DNA of 64,000 nt from JBMDXB01 sp048594885 (GCA_048594885.1 JBMDXB010000111.1:1-64000); one strand, 5' to 3'. Positions 1 through 9,965 are shown, numbered from the stretch's first letter. The notes: a model not told the origin generated them from the letters alone. Program-made: numbers and translations.

Positions 1-288
1 CACATACTCCGCGCCGAACAGCCGCCTAGCACGATCGAGTGCCAGATTCTCGGCGATGTCGACATACTCGCACCCGCCGTAGTACCGCTTGCCCGGGTAA
101 CCCTCCGCGTACTTGTTCGTCAGCACCGAGCCGGCGGCCTCGAGTACCGCCTGGCTGACAAAGTTCTCCGACGCAATCAGCTCGAGGCCGCTGTTTTGAC
201 GATGAATCTCATCGCCGATGGCACGCGCGATGTCGGGATCGGTGTCGGCAAGCGATCGCCAGCGGGATGGCGTCTCGATGGTAGGCAT
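1..288 (-). CDS. glyA: Serine hydroxymethyltransferase, N-terminal part (cut by window edge)
   Basis: PLP enzyme that interconverts serine and glycine and charges tetrahydrofolate with a one-carbon unit. Translating the minus strand from the ATG at 288 gives 96 codons beginning MPTIETPSRW, with the family hallmarks NSGLELIASENFVS and the stretch NKYAEGYPGKRYYGG that forms part of the substrate/PLP site. The rest, including the PLP lysine, lies beyond the left edge. An AGGACGA ribosome-binding stretch precedes the ATG. rpiB ends 10 bases upstream, so the two are probably co-transcribed; an rpiB-glyA pair is a common bacterial arrangement. Confidence 0.95.
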   Translation of the reverse strand, partial: MPTIETPSRWRSLADTDPDIARAIGDEIHRQNSGLELIASENFVSQAVLEAAGSVLTNKYAEGYPGKRYYGGCEYVDIAENLALDRARRLFGAEYV

Positions 289-297
289 TCGTTCGTC

Positions 298-741
298 CTA
301 TCGTTGTCGTTCGATGTCGGCAATCTGATTGACGCGGCGCTGATGACGGCCGCCTTCGAACGGCGTCGCCAGCCAGAGCGTCACTATTTCGTCGGCGAGG
401 CCGGCCGCCACGACCCGGCCGCCGATCGCGAGAACGTTGGCGTCGTTGTGCTCGCGCGACATCCGTGCCGTGTAGAGGTCGTTGCACAGCGCCGCGCGGA
501 CGCCGGCGATCTTGTTCGCGGTGATCTGCTCGCCCTGGCCGCTGCCGCCGATCACGATGCCGCGGTCGGCACGGCCGTCGGCAACGAGCCGTGCCACCTC
601 GGCGCAAATGGGCGGATAGTCGACGGAGGCGTCGCTGTGCGTGCCGCGATCGTCGACGTCGTGGCCGAGCCGCCGCAGCGTCGCCACGAGGTGCTGCTTG
701 AGCGCAAACCCCGCGTGATCGGCGCCGATCGCGATGCGCAT
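298..741 (-). CDS. rpiB: Ribose-5-phosphate isomerase B
   Basis: Interconverts ribose 5-phosphate and ribulose 5-phosphate in the pentose phosphate pathway (cytoplasm). The 147-aa length fits RpiB. The N-terminus MRIAIGADHAGFALK carries the phosphate/sugar-binding DHAG motif. The catalytic loop reads GIVIGGSGQGEQITANK. In E. coli-type enzymes this loop has a catalytic Cys (CGTG); here it is Gly, and the GGSGxGEQ form matches the mycobacterial type, in which a Glu replaces that Cys as base. The gene is followed 9 bases later by glyA. A TATAAT on the minus strand at 751-756 sits only nine bases before the ATG, implying a very short or absent leader. Confidence 0.95.
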   Translation of the reverse strand: MRIAIGADHAGFALKQHLVATLRRLGHDVDDRGTHSDASVDYPPICAEVARLVADGRADRGIVIGGSGQGEQITANKIAGVRAALCNDLYTARMSREHNDANVLAIGGRVVAAGLADEIVTLWLATPFEGGRHQRRVNQIADIERQR

Positions 742-750
742 AGAATGAGG

Positions 751-756
751 ATTATA
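751..756 (-). promoter_or_regulatory. Probable -10 element of rpiB-glyA
   Basis: TATAAT on the minus strand, nine bases upstream of the rpiB ATG, in the 20-base gap between divergent rpiB and the rRNA methyltransferase gene. No good -35 is visible. A start 6-7 bases downstream would leave a leader of only about 3 nt. Confidence 0.5.
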
Positions 757-761
757 CGGTA

Positions 762-1931
762 ATGTCCGACGCGACCGTCGCCATCAGCCGTCGTGGAGAG
801 GACCGGATCCGCAGCGGACATCCGTGGATCTACAAGTCGGACGTCGGCGACGTGCGCGCGTCCGGCGGCGACGTCGTTCACGTGCTGTCGCGCGGCCGCC
901 CGGTGGGTCGCGCGCTCTACAGCGATCGGTCGGAGATCGCGCTGCGAATGCTGACGCGTTCGGCCGATCCCGTCGGCGATGAATTCTGGCGGGCACGCCT
1001 CTCCGACGCGATCCGCTTCCGCGAGTCTCTCGACATCGATGCGACCGCCTACCGGCTGGTGCACGGCGAAGCCGATCTGCTGCCGTCGCTCGTCATCGAT
1101 CGCTACGGTGACCACCTCGTCCTGCAGGCGCTGTCACAGGGGATCGACCGCCGGCTTCCCGCCCTGACGCGGCTGCTCGTGGAGCTCGTCGAGCCCGCGG
1201 GCATCCTCGCGCGCAACGACCCGCGGGTGCGATTGCTCGAGGGGCTCGAGCAGCGGGTGGAAGTCCTGCACGGCACGGTCCCCGACATGATCGAAGTCCG
1301 CGAAGGACGGATCCAGTACGCGGTCGACCCATACCGCGGGCAGAAGACCGGGTTGTTCCTCGATCAGCGGGAGAACCGCGTCGCGGCGGCGCAGTACGCG
1401 CGCGGCCGGCTGCTCGACACCTTCAGCTACAACGGCGGCTTCGCGCTGGAGCTCGCGCCGAAGTGCGACGAGGTCGTGGCGATCGACATCTCCGAGGACG
1501 CCGTCGCGCGGATCCGGTTGAACGCCGAGCGTAACGGACTGAAGAACGTGCAGGCGCGCGCGATGAACGTGTTCGACGAACTGCGCGAGCTCGAGCGTCG
1601 CGGCGAGCGGTTCGACACGATCGTGCTCGACCCGCCGGCGTTTGCGAAGAACAAAGCATCGGTTCCGAAGGCGCTCTCCGGCTACAAGGAGATCAATCTG
1701 CGCGCGTTGAAGCTGCTGCAACCGGGCGGATTTCTCATCACCTGCAGCTGCTCGTACAACGTCAGCGAGGCGGCGTTCGCCGACATCATCGCCGCGGCGG
1801 CCGCCGATGCGCACGCGGACGTGACGGTGGTCGAGAAGCGGATGCAGGGGCGCGACCACCCGGTGCTGCTGACCGTGCCGGAGACGTTCTACCTGAAGTG
1901 CTTCATCCTGCGGAAGATTGGCGGCGTGTGA
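762..1931 (+). CDS. Class I SAM-dependent rRNA methyltransferase, RlmI/RlmK family
   Basis: Predicted 23S rRNA (cytosine-5) methyltransferase of the RlmI type, 389 aa. The N-terminus (about residues 1-80, RRGEDRIRSGHPWIYKSDV) is a PUA-like RNA-binding domain, followed by an EEHEA-like linker and a Rossmann methyltransferase domain. SAM-binding segments are LLDTFSYNGGFAL and VVAIDISEDAV; the catalytic region contains VLDPPAFAKNK and later ITCSCSYNVS. The exact base modified cannot be read from sequence (E. coli RlmI methylates C1962). It is transcribed divergently from rpiB with only 20 bases between starts. A weak GATTAT lies six bases before the ATG. Confidence 0.9.
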   Translation: MSDATVAISRRGEDRIRSGHPWIYKSDVGDVRASGGDVVHVLSRGRPVGRALYSDRSEIALRMLTRSADPVGDEFWRARLSDAIRFRESLDIDATAYRLVHGEADLLPSLVIDRYGDHLVLQALSQGIDRRLPALTRLLVELVEPAGILARNDPRVRLLEGLEQRVEVLHGTVPDMIEVREGRIQYAVDPYRGQKTGLFLDQRENRVAAAQYARGRLLDTFSYNGGFALELAPKCDEVVAIDISEDAVARIRLNAERNGLKNVQARAMNVFDELRELERRGERFDTIVLDPPAFAKNKASVPKALSGYKEINLRALKLLQPGGFLITCSCSYNVSEAAFADIIAAAAADAHADVTVVEKRMQGRDHPVLLTVPETFYLKCFILRKIGGV

Positions 1932-1935
1932 TCGC

Positions 1936-2508
1936 TCACGCGCCGTTGACCGCCGACATCCGCTCCAGTTGTTCGGCGAGCACGACGTGTCCCTTCTCGG
2001 CTGCGATCTCCGCTGCGGTCTTGCCCCGCTCGTCCTCGAGTCGCGGGTCGGCGCCGCGTCGAACCAGCAATTCCGTGATATCCGTGCGGCCCGCGCCTGC
2101 GGCTGCCATCAGCGGCGTGTAACCGGCCTGCTGCCGCGCGTTCGGGTCCGCGCCGCGGTCGAGCAGCAGTGACACGATATCGATGTTCCCTGCCGCGACT
2201 GCAGCGTGGATCGGTTGCACTTTCATGTCATTGCGAGCTGTCGCCGTGACGTCGGCGCCGCGATCGAGGAGCAGGCGCACAGTCGATGGTCCGGCGAAGA
2301 ACGCTGCGAGTCCGACCGCTGGGTATCCATCAGGCGACCATGCGTTCGCCAGGGCCGGATCCGACTCCAGGAGCACGCGCAGCCGTTCGTCGCGGCCGAG
2401 AGCGGCCGCCTCGAACACGCTCAGCGACGCGCCTTCAGCCAGCCGCTGAGCCTCTTCCCGACGGTTGTAGTACAGGGCGGTCAACACCGCCGACTGCGGA
2501 TCCCGCAT
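1936..2508 (-). CDS. Ankyrin-repeat protein
   Basis: 190-aa soluble protein without a signal peptide. About four ankyrin repeats span residues 55-180, for example VRLLLDRGADVTA, QPIHAAVAAGNIDIVSLLLDRGADPNA and YTPLMAAAGAGRTDITELLVRRGADPR. Such proteins mediate protein-protein contacts; no partner or enzyme domain is visible. The start is well supported by AAAGGAGGAGCG directly before the ATG. It converges with the rRNA methyltransferase gene, the stops being 4 bases apart. Confidence 0.85.
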   Translation of the reverse strand: MRDPQSAVLTALYYNRREEAQRLAEGASLSVFEAAALGRDERLRVLLESDPALANAWSPDGYPAVGLAAFFAGPSTVRLLLDRGADVTATARNDMKVQPIHAAVAAGNIDIVSLLLDRGADPNARQQAGYTPLMAAAGAGRTDITELLVRRGADPRLEDERGKTAAEIAAEKGHVVLAEQLERMSAVNGA

Positions 2509-2591
2509 CGCTCCTCCTTTGCTGCGGTCGTGATGCCGTCGTCTGCTGACGGCCTAGCTTACTTCGCCCAGCGCGACCGGGTGCTATAGTG

Positions 2592-2762
2592 ACCTTGGTC
2601 CTTGGTCTGGCCTTTGGTCCTTGGCCTTTGGTCCTTGGCCTTTGGCCCTTGGCCTTTGGTCCTTGGCCTTTGGTCCTTGGCCTTTGGTCCTTGGCCTTTG
2701 GTCCTTGGCCTTTGGCCTTTGGCCCTTGGCCCTTGGTCTTTGGTCTTTGGCCCTTGGTCTTT
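2592..2762. repeat. Heptanucleotide tandem array, about 24 units of YCYTTGG
   Basis: From 2592 to 2757 the sequence parses into 7-base units matching YCYTTGG (mainly TCCTTGG alternating with CCTTTGG; also CCCTTGG and TCTTTGG). One unit near 2606 has lost two bases, and a partial unit closes the array. Because 7 is not a multiple of 3, all frames on both strands read as the same periodic peptide, which makes spurious ORFs. It lies between divergent ankyrin and thiC genes. No function is known to me. Confidence 0.95.
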
Positions 2763-2789
2763 CAGGCCGGCCATCGTTCAGCCGGCCTG
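2763..2789 (+). promoter_or_regulatory. GC-rich hairpin in the thiC leader region
   Basis: Perfect 9-bp inverted repeat CAGGCCGGC (2763-2771) / GCCGGCCTG (2781-2789) with a 9-nt loop, directly after the heptamer array and 16 bases before the thiC ATG. No U-tract follows, so it is not a standard terminator. It could affect thiC translation or readthrough. I see no TPP riboswitch core nearby. Confidence 0.6.
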
Positions 2790-2805
2790 TTAGGGACTCC
2801 CGAAG

Positions 2806-4413
2806 ATGCATACTCGTACTGCGCCACTCGAGCCGTCTGATTTCACCGCCGCATTCCCAAGCTCACGCAAGGTCTACGTCGAGTGTCACGGTGTTCGCGT
2901 GCCGATGCGCGAGATCACGTTGACCAACGGCGAGACGGTCCGTGTTTACGACACGAGCGGGCCGCAGGGGCACGATCCACGACAGGGTCTGCCGAAGCTC
3001 CGCGAGCCGTGGATCGCGTCGCGCGGCGGGTCTGGGCCGTGCGTGACCCAGTTGCACTACGCGCGCAAGGGAACCGTCACGCCGGAAATGGAGTTCGTCG
3101 CCGTTCGAGAGGGATTCGATCCCGAGTTCGTACGCAGCGAGATCGCACGAGGGCGCGCGATCGTTCCCGCAAACATCAAGCACCCCGAGCTCGAGCCGAT
3201 GATCATCGGCCGCAACTTCGCCGTGAAGATCAACGCGAACATCGGCAACTCCGCGGTGTCCTCGTCAGTCGATGAGGAAGTCGAGAAATTGCGCTGGGCC
3301 ACGCTCTGGGGCGCAGACACGGTCATGGATCTGTCGACGGGGCGCGAAATCCATGAAACGCGCGAGTGGATACTCAGGAATGCAGCCGTCCCCATCGGTA
3401 CCGTGCCGATCTACCAGGCGCTCGAGAAGGCCGGCGGCCGCCCCGAGGATCTCACCTGGGAGATCTACCGCGACACGCTGGTCGAGCAGGCCGAGCAGGG
3501 TGTGGACTACTTCACCGTCCACGCGGGAGTGCTGTTGCGCTACATCCCGATGACCGCGCGCCGCGTCACCGGCATCGTTTCACGCGGCGGCTCGATCATG
3601 GCGAAGTGGTGCCTCGCGCATCATCAGGAGAACTTCACCTACACGCACTTCCGCGACATCTGCGAGATTATGCAGGCCTACGATGTGTCGTTCTCCCTGG
3701 GCGACGGGCTGCGGCCGGGATCGATCGCCGACGCCAACGACGAGGCGCAGTTTGCGGAATTGCGGACGCAGGGAGAGCTGACGCGCATCGCATGGGAGTA
3801 CGACGTCCAGGTGATGAACGAAGGACCGGGCCACATCCCCATGCACCTCATCAAAGAGAACATGGAGAAGCAGCTCGAATGGTGCGGCGAGGCGCCGTTC
3901 TACACCCTCGGTCCGCTGACGACGGACATCGCCCCCGGCTACGACCACATCACGTCGGCGATCGGCGCCGCGCAGATCGGCTGGTACGGGACGGCGATGC
4001 TCTGCTACGTGACGCCGAAGGAGCATCTCGGCCTTCCCGATCGCGACGACGTGAAGGCCGGCGTCATTGCGTACAAGATCGCGGCGCACGCCGCTGATCT
4101 CGCCAAGGGCCATCCTCGCGCGCAGGCGTGGGACGACGCGCTGTCTAGAGCGCGGTTCGAGTTCCGGTGGGAGGACCAGTTCAACCTGTCGCTCGACCCC
4201 GTGACGGCACGGGCCTACCATGACGCGACCCTGCCGGCGGACGGCGCCAAGCTCGCGCACTTCTGCTCCATGTGCGGGCCGAAGTTCTGCTCGATGGAAC
4301 TGACGCAGCAGGTCCGGTCAATGGCCGATGCTGAGGCCGCGCGCGCCGGCATGGAGGAGAAGTCCCGCGAGTTCCGCGAAAAAGGGGGCGCCATCTACCT
4401 CAAGACGGAGTAG
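2806..4413 (+). CDS. thiC: Phosphomethylpyrimidine synthase
   Basis: Radical SAM enzyme that rearranges aminoimidazole ribotide (AIR) into 4-amino-2-hydroxymethyl-5-methylpyrimidine phosphate, the pyrimidine half of thiamine. 535 aa. Family signatures include GRNFAVKINANIGNSAVSSS, GTVPIYQALEK, DYFTVHAGVL, MSRGGSI-like VSRGGSIMAKW, NEGPGHIPMH and the C-terminal 4Fe-4S motif CSMCGPKFC with cysteines at about 487, 490 and 495 (CX2CX4C). Start at ATG 2806; the preceding ribosome-binding site is poor. The partner kinase thiD is about 56 kb away in this window, so thiamine genes are not clustered. A heptamer array and hairpin precede it. Confidence 0.97.
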   Translation: MHTRTAPLEPSDFTAAFPSSRKVYVECHGVRVPMREITLTNGETVRVYDTSGPQGHDPRQGLPKLREPWIASRGGSGPCVTQLHYARKGTVTPEMEFVAVREGFDPEFVRSEIARGRAIVPANIKHPELEPMIIGRNFAVKINANIGNSAVSSSVDEEVEKLRWATLWGADTVMDLSTGREIHETREWILRNAAVPIGTVPIYQALEKAGGRPEDLTWEIYRDTLVEQAEQGVDYFTVHAGVLLRYIPMTARRVTGIVSRGGSIMAKWCLAHHQENFTYTHFRDICEIMQAYDVSFSLGDGLRPGSIADANDEAQFAELRTQGELTRIAWEYDVQVMNEGPGHIPMHLIKENMEKQLEWCGEAPFYTLGPLTTDIAPGYDHITSAIGAAQIGWYGTAMLCYVTPKEHLGLPDRDDVKAGVIAYKIAAHAADLAKGHPRAQAWDDALSRARFEFRWEDQFNLSLDPVTARAYHDATLPADGAKLAHFCSMCGPKFCSMELTQQVRSMADAEAARAGMEEKSREFREKGGAIYLKTE

Positions 4414-4443
4414 GCTCTGTTCTCCCAGTACGGGAATACACCC

Positions 4444-4481
4444 GGGACGCACGGTGTTTACTGGGGACGCACGGTTCACTG
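4444..4481. repeat. Short direct repeat GGGACGCACGGT
   Basis: GGGACGCACGGT occurs at 4444-4455 and 4464-4475, each followed by a similar TTTACTG/TCACTG tail (20-base period). It lies in the 96-base gap between thiC and the small secreted protein gene. It may be a remnant of a dispersed repeat. Confidence 0.6.
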
Positions 4482-4509
4482 TCTTTTCGTCTCGAGGAGG
4501 AGGGCTGCG

Positions 4510-4842
4510 ATGAGGAAAGTTGTGTTGCTGGCGGCGGCGGTGGTCTTCGCATCGGCCGGTATCGCGCAGGCAGAGACCTGGAAGGGCGTGATTGGCGACT
4601 CGATGTGCGGGGCAAAGCATTCAGCCGACAAGGGTTCTGACCACAGCAAGTGCGTCGCCAAATGCATCCAGGGCGGCAGCAAGTACGCGTTCGTCGTCGG
4701 CGACAAGGTCTATCAGATTTCGAACCAGGACTTCGCCGACCTCAAGGCGCACGCCGGCCACGTCGTCAGCCTGACGGGGACGATGAAGGACGACGCGATC
4801 ACCGTCAGCAAGGTGGAGATGCCCAAGGAAGAGAAGAAGTAG
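4510..4842 (+). CDS. Small secreted Cys-containing protein
   Basis: 110 aa. A clear signal peptide, MRKVVLLAAAVVFASAGIAQA, with cleavage expected after AQA. The mature part contains WKGVIGDSMCGAKH and HSKCVAKCIQGG (three Cys with His residues) and then a small beta-rich segment, YAFVVGDKVYQISNQ, KAHAGHVVSLTGTMKDDAITVSKVEM. The spaced Cys/His resemble a metal- or heme-contacting site, but no activity can be assigned. This layout resembles small periplasmic proteins common in acidobacteria (inference). A strong GAGGAGGAGG stretch precedes the ATG. It converges with the next gene, the stops being 6 bases apart. Confidence 0.8.
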   Translation: MRKVVLLAAAVVFASAGIAQAETWKGVIGDSMCGAKHSADKGSDHSKCVAKCIQGGSKYAFVVGDKVYQISNQDFADLKAHAGHVVSLTGTMKDDAITVSKVEMPKEEKK

Positions 4843-4848
4843 TCGCGC

Positions 4849-5403
4849 TCAGCGTGAGACGCCGGCCGGTGCCGGGACGATCTGAACGATTGTCCTGAAA
4901 CGCGCCGGCTCGGCGCCGCGCTTCGGATTCATGTATCCCTGCGATCCTCCCCACGTGTAGTCCTTCACCGTCACGCTCGGCGGAAACGCCATCGTCTCTT
5001 CGCGGAAGCGCGCGAGGTCGAACATGTGGGTGCCGGGCGCCTCGAACACCAGCTCTCCCCGCTGCTTCAGCACCGTCTTGTAGTACGCGACAATCTCGGC
5101 AAACGCCGAATTCGTGCCGAACAGGTAGTAGCGCTGGCCGCGTCCGGCGTCGTATGACGTGATGAACTGCGAGCCCGGATAAATGGGAACGCCGAGCGTC
5201 GTTTCCGAGGGGGTGCCCTCTTGTGGTGGGGCCGCTGGCGTTTGAGCGGGGGCGGGCTGTTGCGGTTGCGCCGGAGGCGGGGTCGCCGGCTTCGCGGCCT
5301 GCCCTGGGCGCGGGAACGGAACTGGCGTCTGAGCCGTGAGGATCGTCGCGAACGCGAGCATCACGATCCCTGCGGTCACCAGTACGGCACTCCCTCGACT
5401 CAT
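4849..5403 (-). CDS. Secreted protein with Pro/Ala/Gln-rich linker, unknown function
   Basis: 184 aa. An N-terminal hydrophobic signal segment (about residues 8-24, VLVTAGIVMLAFATILTAQ) is followed by a low-complexity linker rich in Pro, Ala and Gln (about 28-65), then a globular domain beginning TLGVPIYPGSQFITSYDAGRG with conserved-looking YYLFGTNSAFAEIVAYYKTVL. The latter resembles domains that occur after lipoprotein linkers in acidobacterial proteins. No catalytic motif is seen. A TATAAT on the minus strand (5410-5415) lies exactly six bases before the ATG, and the intervening AGGAGC could double as a ribosome-binding site. Confidence 0.7.
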   Translation of the reverse strand: MSRGSAVLVTAGIVMLAFATILTAQTPVPFPRPGQAAKPATPPPAQPQQPAPAQTPAAPPQEGTPSETTLGVPIYPGSQFITSYDAGRGQRYYLFGTNSAFAEIVAYYKTVLKQRGELVFEAPGTHMFDLARFREETMAFPPSVTVKDYTWGGSQGYMNPKRGAEPARFRTIVQIVPAPAGVSR

Positions 5404-5409
5404 GCTCCT

Positions 5410-5415
5410 ATTATA
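5410..5415 (-). promoter_or_regulatory. -10 element TATAAT six bases before ATG 5403
   Basis: TATAAT-AGGAGC-ATG on the minus strand. With a start site 6-7 bases after the -10, transcription would begin at the ATG (leaderless), although the AGGAGC spacer also looks like a ribosome-binding site. Confidence 0.45.
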
Positions 5416-5440
5416 AGGACGGCTGCGGCCGAGGAGTGCG

Positions 5441-6589
5441 ATGGACGCGCAATCATTATTGACATACTGCGAAGCTCAGACGGCCTGGCTGCGAGACCAG
5501 GTTGAGACGATCGTGCGGCTCGAGTCGCCGAGCACCGACAAGGCGGCGGTCGATCGCTGCGGCGACGAGCTGTCCGCGCGACTCGCTCAGCTAGGCGCTG
5601 TCGTCACGCGCCTGCAGCAGCCGGACCGAGGCGATCACGTCCGTGCGGAGTTCGCGGGGACGCCGCAGCAGGTGCTGATTCTCGGACACATCGACACGGT
5701 CTGGCCGGTTGGGCAACTCGATCGCATGCCGCTGCGCGAGGAGGACGGCCGCCTTCACGGGCCAGGTGTCTTCGACATGAAGTCCGGGATCGCCGTCGCG
5801 ATGCTCGCAATGCGCGCGATGCGCGAGTTCCACGCCTCCGAGGTGCCTCGGGTCGTCATGCTGTGGACGACAGACGAAGAGATCGGCAGCGGCACGTCGC
5901 GCGCGGCGATTGAAGAGGAGGCGCGGCGCAGCGCCGCCGTCCTGGTGCTCGAGCCGTCGCTGCCGGGCGGCGCGGCGAAGACGAGTCGCAAGGGATGCGG
6001 AGAATTCACGCTGACCGTCCACGGTATTTCCGCGCACGCCGGCCTCGATCCATCGAAGGGCGCGAGCGCGATCCACGAGCTCGCGCATCAGATCGTCGCG
6101 ATCCAAACGCTGCAGGATCTCTCGCGTGGCATCACGCTCAACGTCGGTGTCATCGAAGGCGGAACGCGGACGAACGTCGTCGCTGAGCGTGCGGTCGCGC
6201 ATATCGACGCTCGTGCGCCGGCGATGGCGGACGCCGCGCGCATCGAACAGGCGGTGCAGGATCTGCAGCCGCGGTTGGCCGGTACGAGGCTGGAGATTCG
6301 CGGCGGGTTCGGCCGTCCGCCGCTGGAGCGCGGGCCGCACGTCGCGCGTCTCTACGACGCGGCAAGACGTATCGCGGCCGAGCTCGGACGCCAGCTCGGC
6401 GAAGGCGGAACGGGCGGCGGATCGGACGGGAATTTCACGGCCGCACTCGGTGTTCCAACATTAGATGGTCTCGGACCGTCCGGCGATGGTGCGCACGCCG
6501 TGCACGAGCACGTGCTGCTTGCCGATCTGCCGTGGCGCGCCGCGCTCGTCGCCGCCTTGGTCCAACGGCTCGGCACGTTAGAATGGTGA
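5441..6589 (+). CDS. M20 family metallopeptidase (carboxypeptidase G2-like)
   Basis: 382-aa zinc hydrolase of the M20 family (ArgE/DapE/CPG2). The metal and catalytic signatures are in order: LGHIDTVWP (H83, catalytic D85), GVFDMKSG (bridging D112), TTDEEIGSG (catalytic and metal Glu at about 146-147), LEPSLPGG, and the C-terminal GAHAVHEHV ligand His. A dimerisation domain occurs at about residues 185-290 (GCGEFTLTVHGISAHAG). No signal peptide, so cytoplasmic. Closest by motif to glutamate carboxypeptidases; substrate uncertain. GAGGAG precedes the ATG. The stop is one base from htpX. Confidence 0.88.
   Translation: MDAQSLLTYCEAQTAWLRDQVETIVRLESPSTDKAAVDRCGDELSARLAQLGAVVTRLQQPDRGDHVRAEFAGTPQQVLILGHIDTVWPVGQLDRMPLREEDGRLHGPGVFDMKSGIAVAMLAMRAMREFHASEVPRVVMLWTTDEEIGSGTSRAAIEEEARRSAAVLVLEPSLPGGAAKTSRKGCGEFTLTVHGISAHAGLDPSKGASAIHELAHQIVAIQTLQDLSRGITLNVGVIEGGTRTNVVAERAVAHIDARAPAMADAARIEQAVQDLQPRLAGTRLEIRGGFGRPPLERGPHVARLYDAARRIAAELGRQLGEGGTGGGSDGNFTAALGVPTLDGLGPSGDGAHAVHEHVLLADLPWRAALVAALVQRLGTLEW
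6579..6584 (+). promoter_or_regulatory. -10 element TAGAAT six bases before htpX ATG
   Basis: TAGAAT-GGTGAT-ATG, with a weak TTGGTC 16 bases upstream of the TAGAAT. It overlaps the end of the M20 peptidase gene and would give a leaderless htpX mRNA in addition to any read-through transcript. Confidence 0.5.
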
Positions 6590-6590
6590 T

Positions 6591-7430
6591 ATGGCAAACG
6601 GAGTGAAAACGGTACTGCTGCTCGGCGCGCTCAGCGGATTACTGCTGGTGATCGGCGATCTGCTCGGCGGCGCCAACGGCCTGGTGCTCGCGTTCGTCAT
6701 CGCTGCGGCGATGAACATGGCGTCGTACTGGTTCTCGGACAAGATCGTCCTGCGGATGTACCACGCGCAGGAGGTTGGGCCGCAACATCCACTGCACGCG
6801 ATGGTCGGGCGACTCTCGCGGCAGGCGAACCTGCCGATGCCCAAGGTCTACATCATTCCGGACTCCTCGCCGAACGCCTTCGCGACCGGACGTAATCCTT
6901 CGCATGCAGCCGTGGCAGCCACACAGGGCATCACGCAGATTCTCAGCGAGTCCGAGCTGGAAGGCGTCATCGCGCACGAGCTCGCGCACGTGAAGAACCG
7001 GGACATCCTGATCAGTTCGGTGGCGGCGACGATTGCGGCGGCGATCGTAATGGTCGCCCGCATGGCCGGCTACGCGGCGATGTTCTCGGGCCATTCGGGT
7101 CGCGACGATCGCGGTGGCGGGAATCCGCTGGCGCTGCTGGCGATGATGCTCGTGGCGCCGATCGCGGCGATGCTGATTCAGGCGGCGATTTCGCGTTCAC
7201 GCGAGTTCGCGGCGGACGCTGGGGGAGCGGCCATCGCGGGAAACCCGTACGGCCTCGCGGACGCGCTTCGGAAGATCGAGGCGGCGTCGAAACGCGTGCC
7301 GCTCGACGCGAATCCCGCGACGGCGCACATGTTCATCATCAAGCCGTTCTCCGGGCACGGGCTGCTCTCACTGTTCAGTACGCATCCGCCGACTGATGCG
7401 CGTATTCGCGCGCTGCTGGGAACCGCCTGA
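6591..7430 (+). CDS. htpX: M48 zinc metalloprotease HtpX
   Basis: Inner-membrane protease for quality control of misfolded membrane proteins, active site on the cytoplasmic side. 279 aa. Two N-terminal transmembrane segments (about 8-26 and 30-46) precede the zinc motif HELAHVKNRD (H129, E130, H133). The third ligand lies in SREFAADAGG (about E207). Two further hydrophobic segments surround about 140-195 (SSVAATIAAAIVMVARMAG and LLAMMLVAPIAAMLIQAA). The C-terminal LLSLFSTHPPTDARIRAL is typical of the family. No ribosome-binding site is evident; a -10-like TAGAAT lies six bases before the ATG. Confidence 0.95.
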   Translation: MANGVKTVLLLGALSGLLLVIGDLLGGANGLVLAFVIAAAMNMASYWFSDKIVLRMYHAQEVGPQHPLHAMVGRLSRQANLPMPKVYIIPDSSPNAFATGRNPSHAAVAATQGITQILSESELEGVIAHELAHVKNRDILISSVAATIAAAIVMVARMAGYAAMFSGHSGRDDRGGGNPLALLAMMLVAPIAAMLIQAAISRSREFAADAGGAAIAGNPYGLADALRKIEAASKRVPLDANPATAHMFIIKPFSGHGLLSLFSTHPPTDARIRALLGTA

Positions 7431-7658
7431 ACGGCCCGCGTGCGGCGGTCCTGGGTAGGTAGGTTCCTCCATCCCTGACGGCAGTCGCGGAGCGCGCTGC
7501 CGTCCGCCACTGCGGGAGGTCTCGCTGTGGCTCGATATCCACAGCCGCCTTTCTCATTCTCTTTCAACAGTTAAGCGGTATCTCTCCACGCCGTCGCACA
7601 CGATCGTGATTGGCTTGGCTCTTGCTCCACAGGCGGTAGCCGCCAGCGATGGGCGGAG
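7431..7658. other. Intergenic region upstream of clpA
   Basis: 228 bases without a convincing gene. The only signal I find is a sigma-54-like sequence at 7611-7626. There is no hairpin with U-tract after htpX. Confidence 0.6.
7611..7626 (+). promoter_or_regulatory. Possible sigma-54 (-24/-12) promoter for clpA
   Basis: TGGCTTGGCTCTTGCT matches the RpoN consensus TGGCACG-N4-TTGCW except for the AC pair; GG and GC are separated by the required 10 bases. It lies about 33 bases before the first possible clpA start. One match in GC-rich DNA may be chance, and no activator-binding repeats were recognised. Confidence 0.35.
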
Positions 7659-9962
<2,304 letters not shown>

Positions 9963-9965
9963 CGC

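Noticed and set aside
2592..2762. CRISPR array
   Set aside because: Unit of 7 bp without spacers; not a CRISPR.
2509..2805. TPP riboswitch upstream of thiC
   Set aside because: I find no conserved core sequence; most of the region is the heptamer array.
2559..2923. Several 63-100 aa frames over the heptamer array
   Set aside because: All are the same periodic peptide caused by the 7-base unit; not genes.
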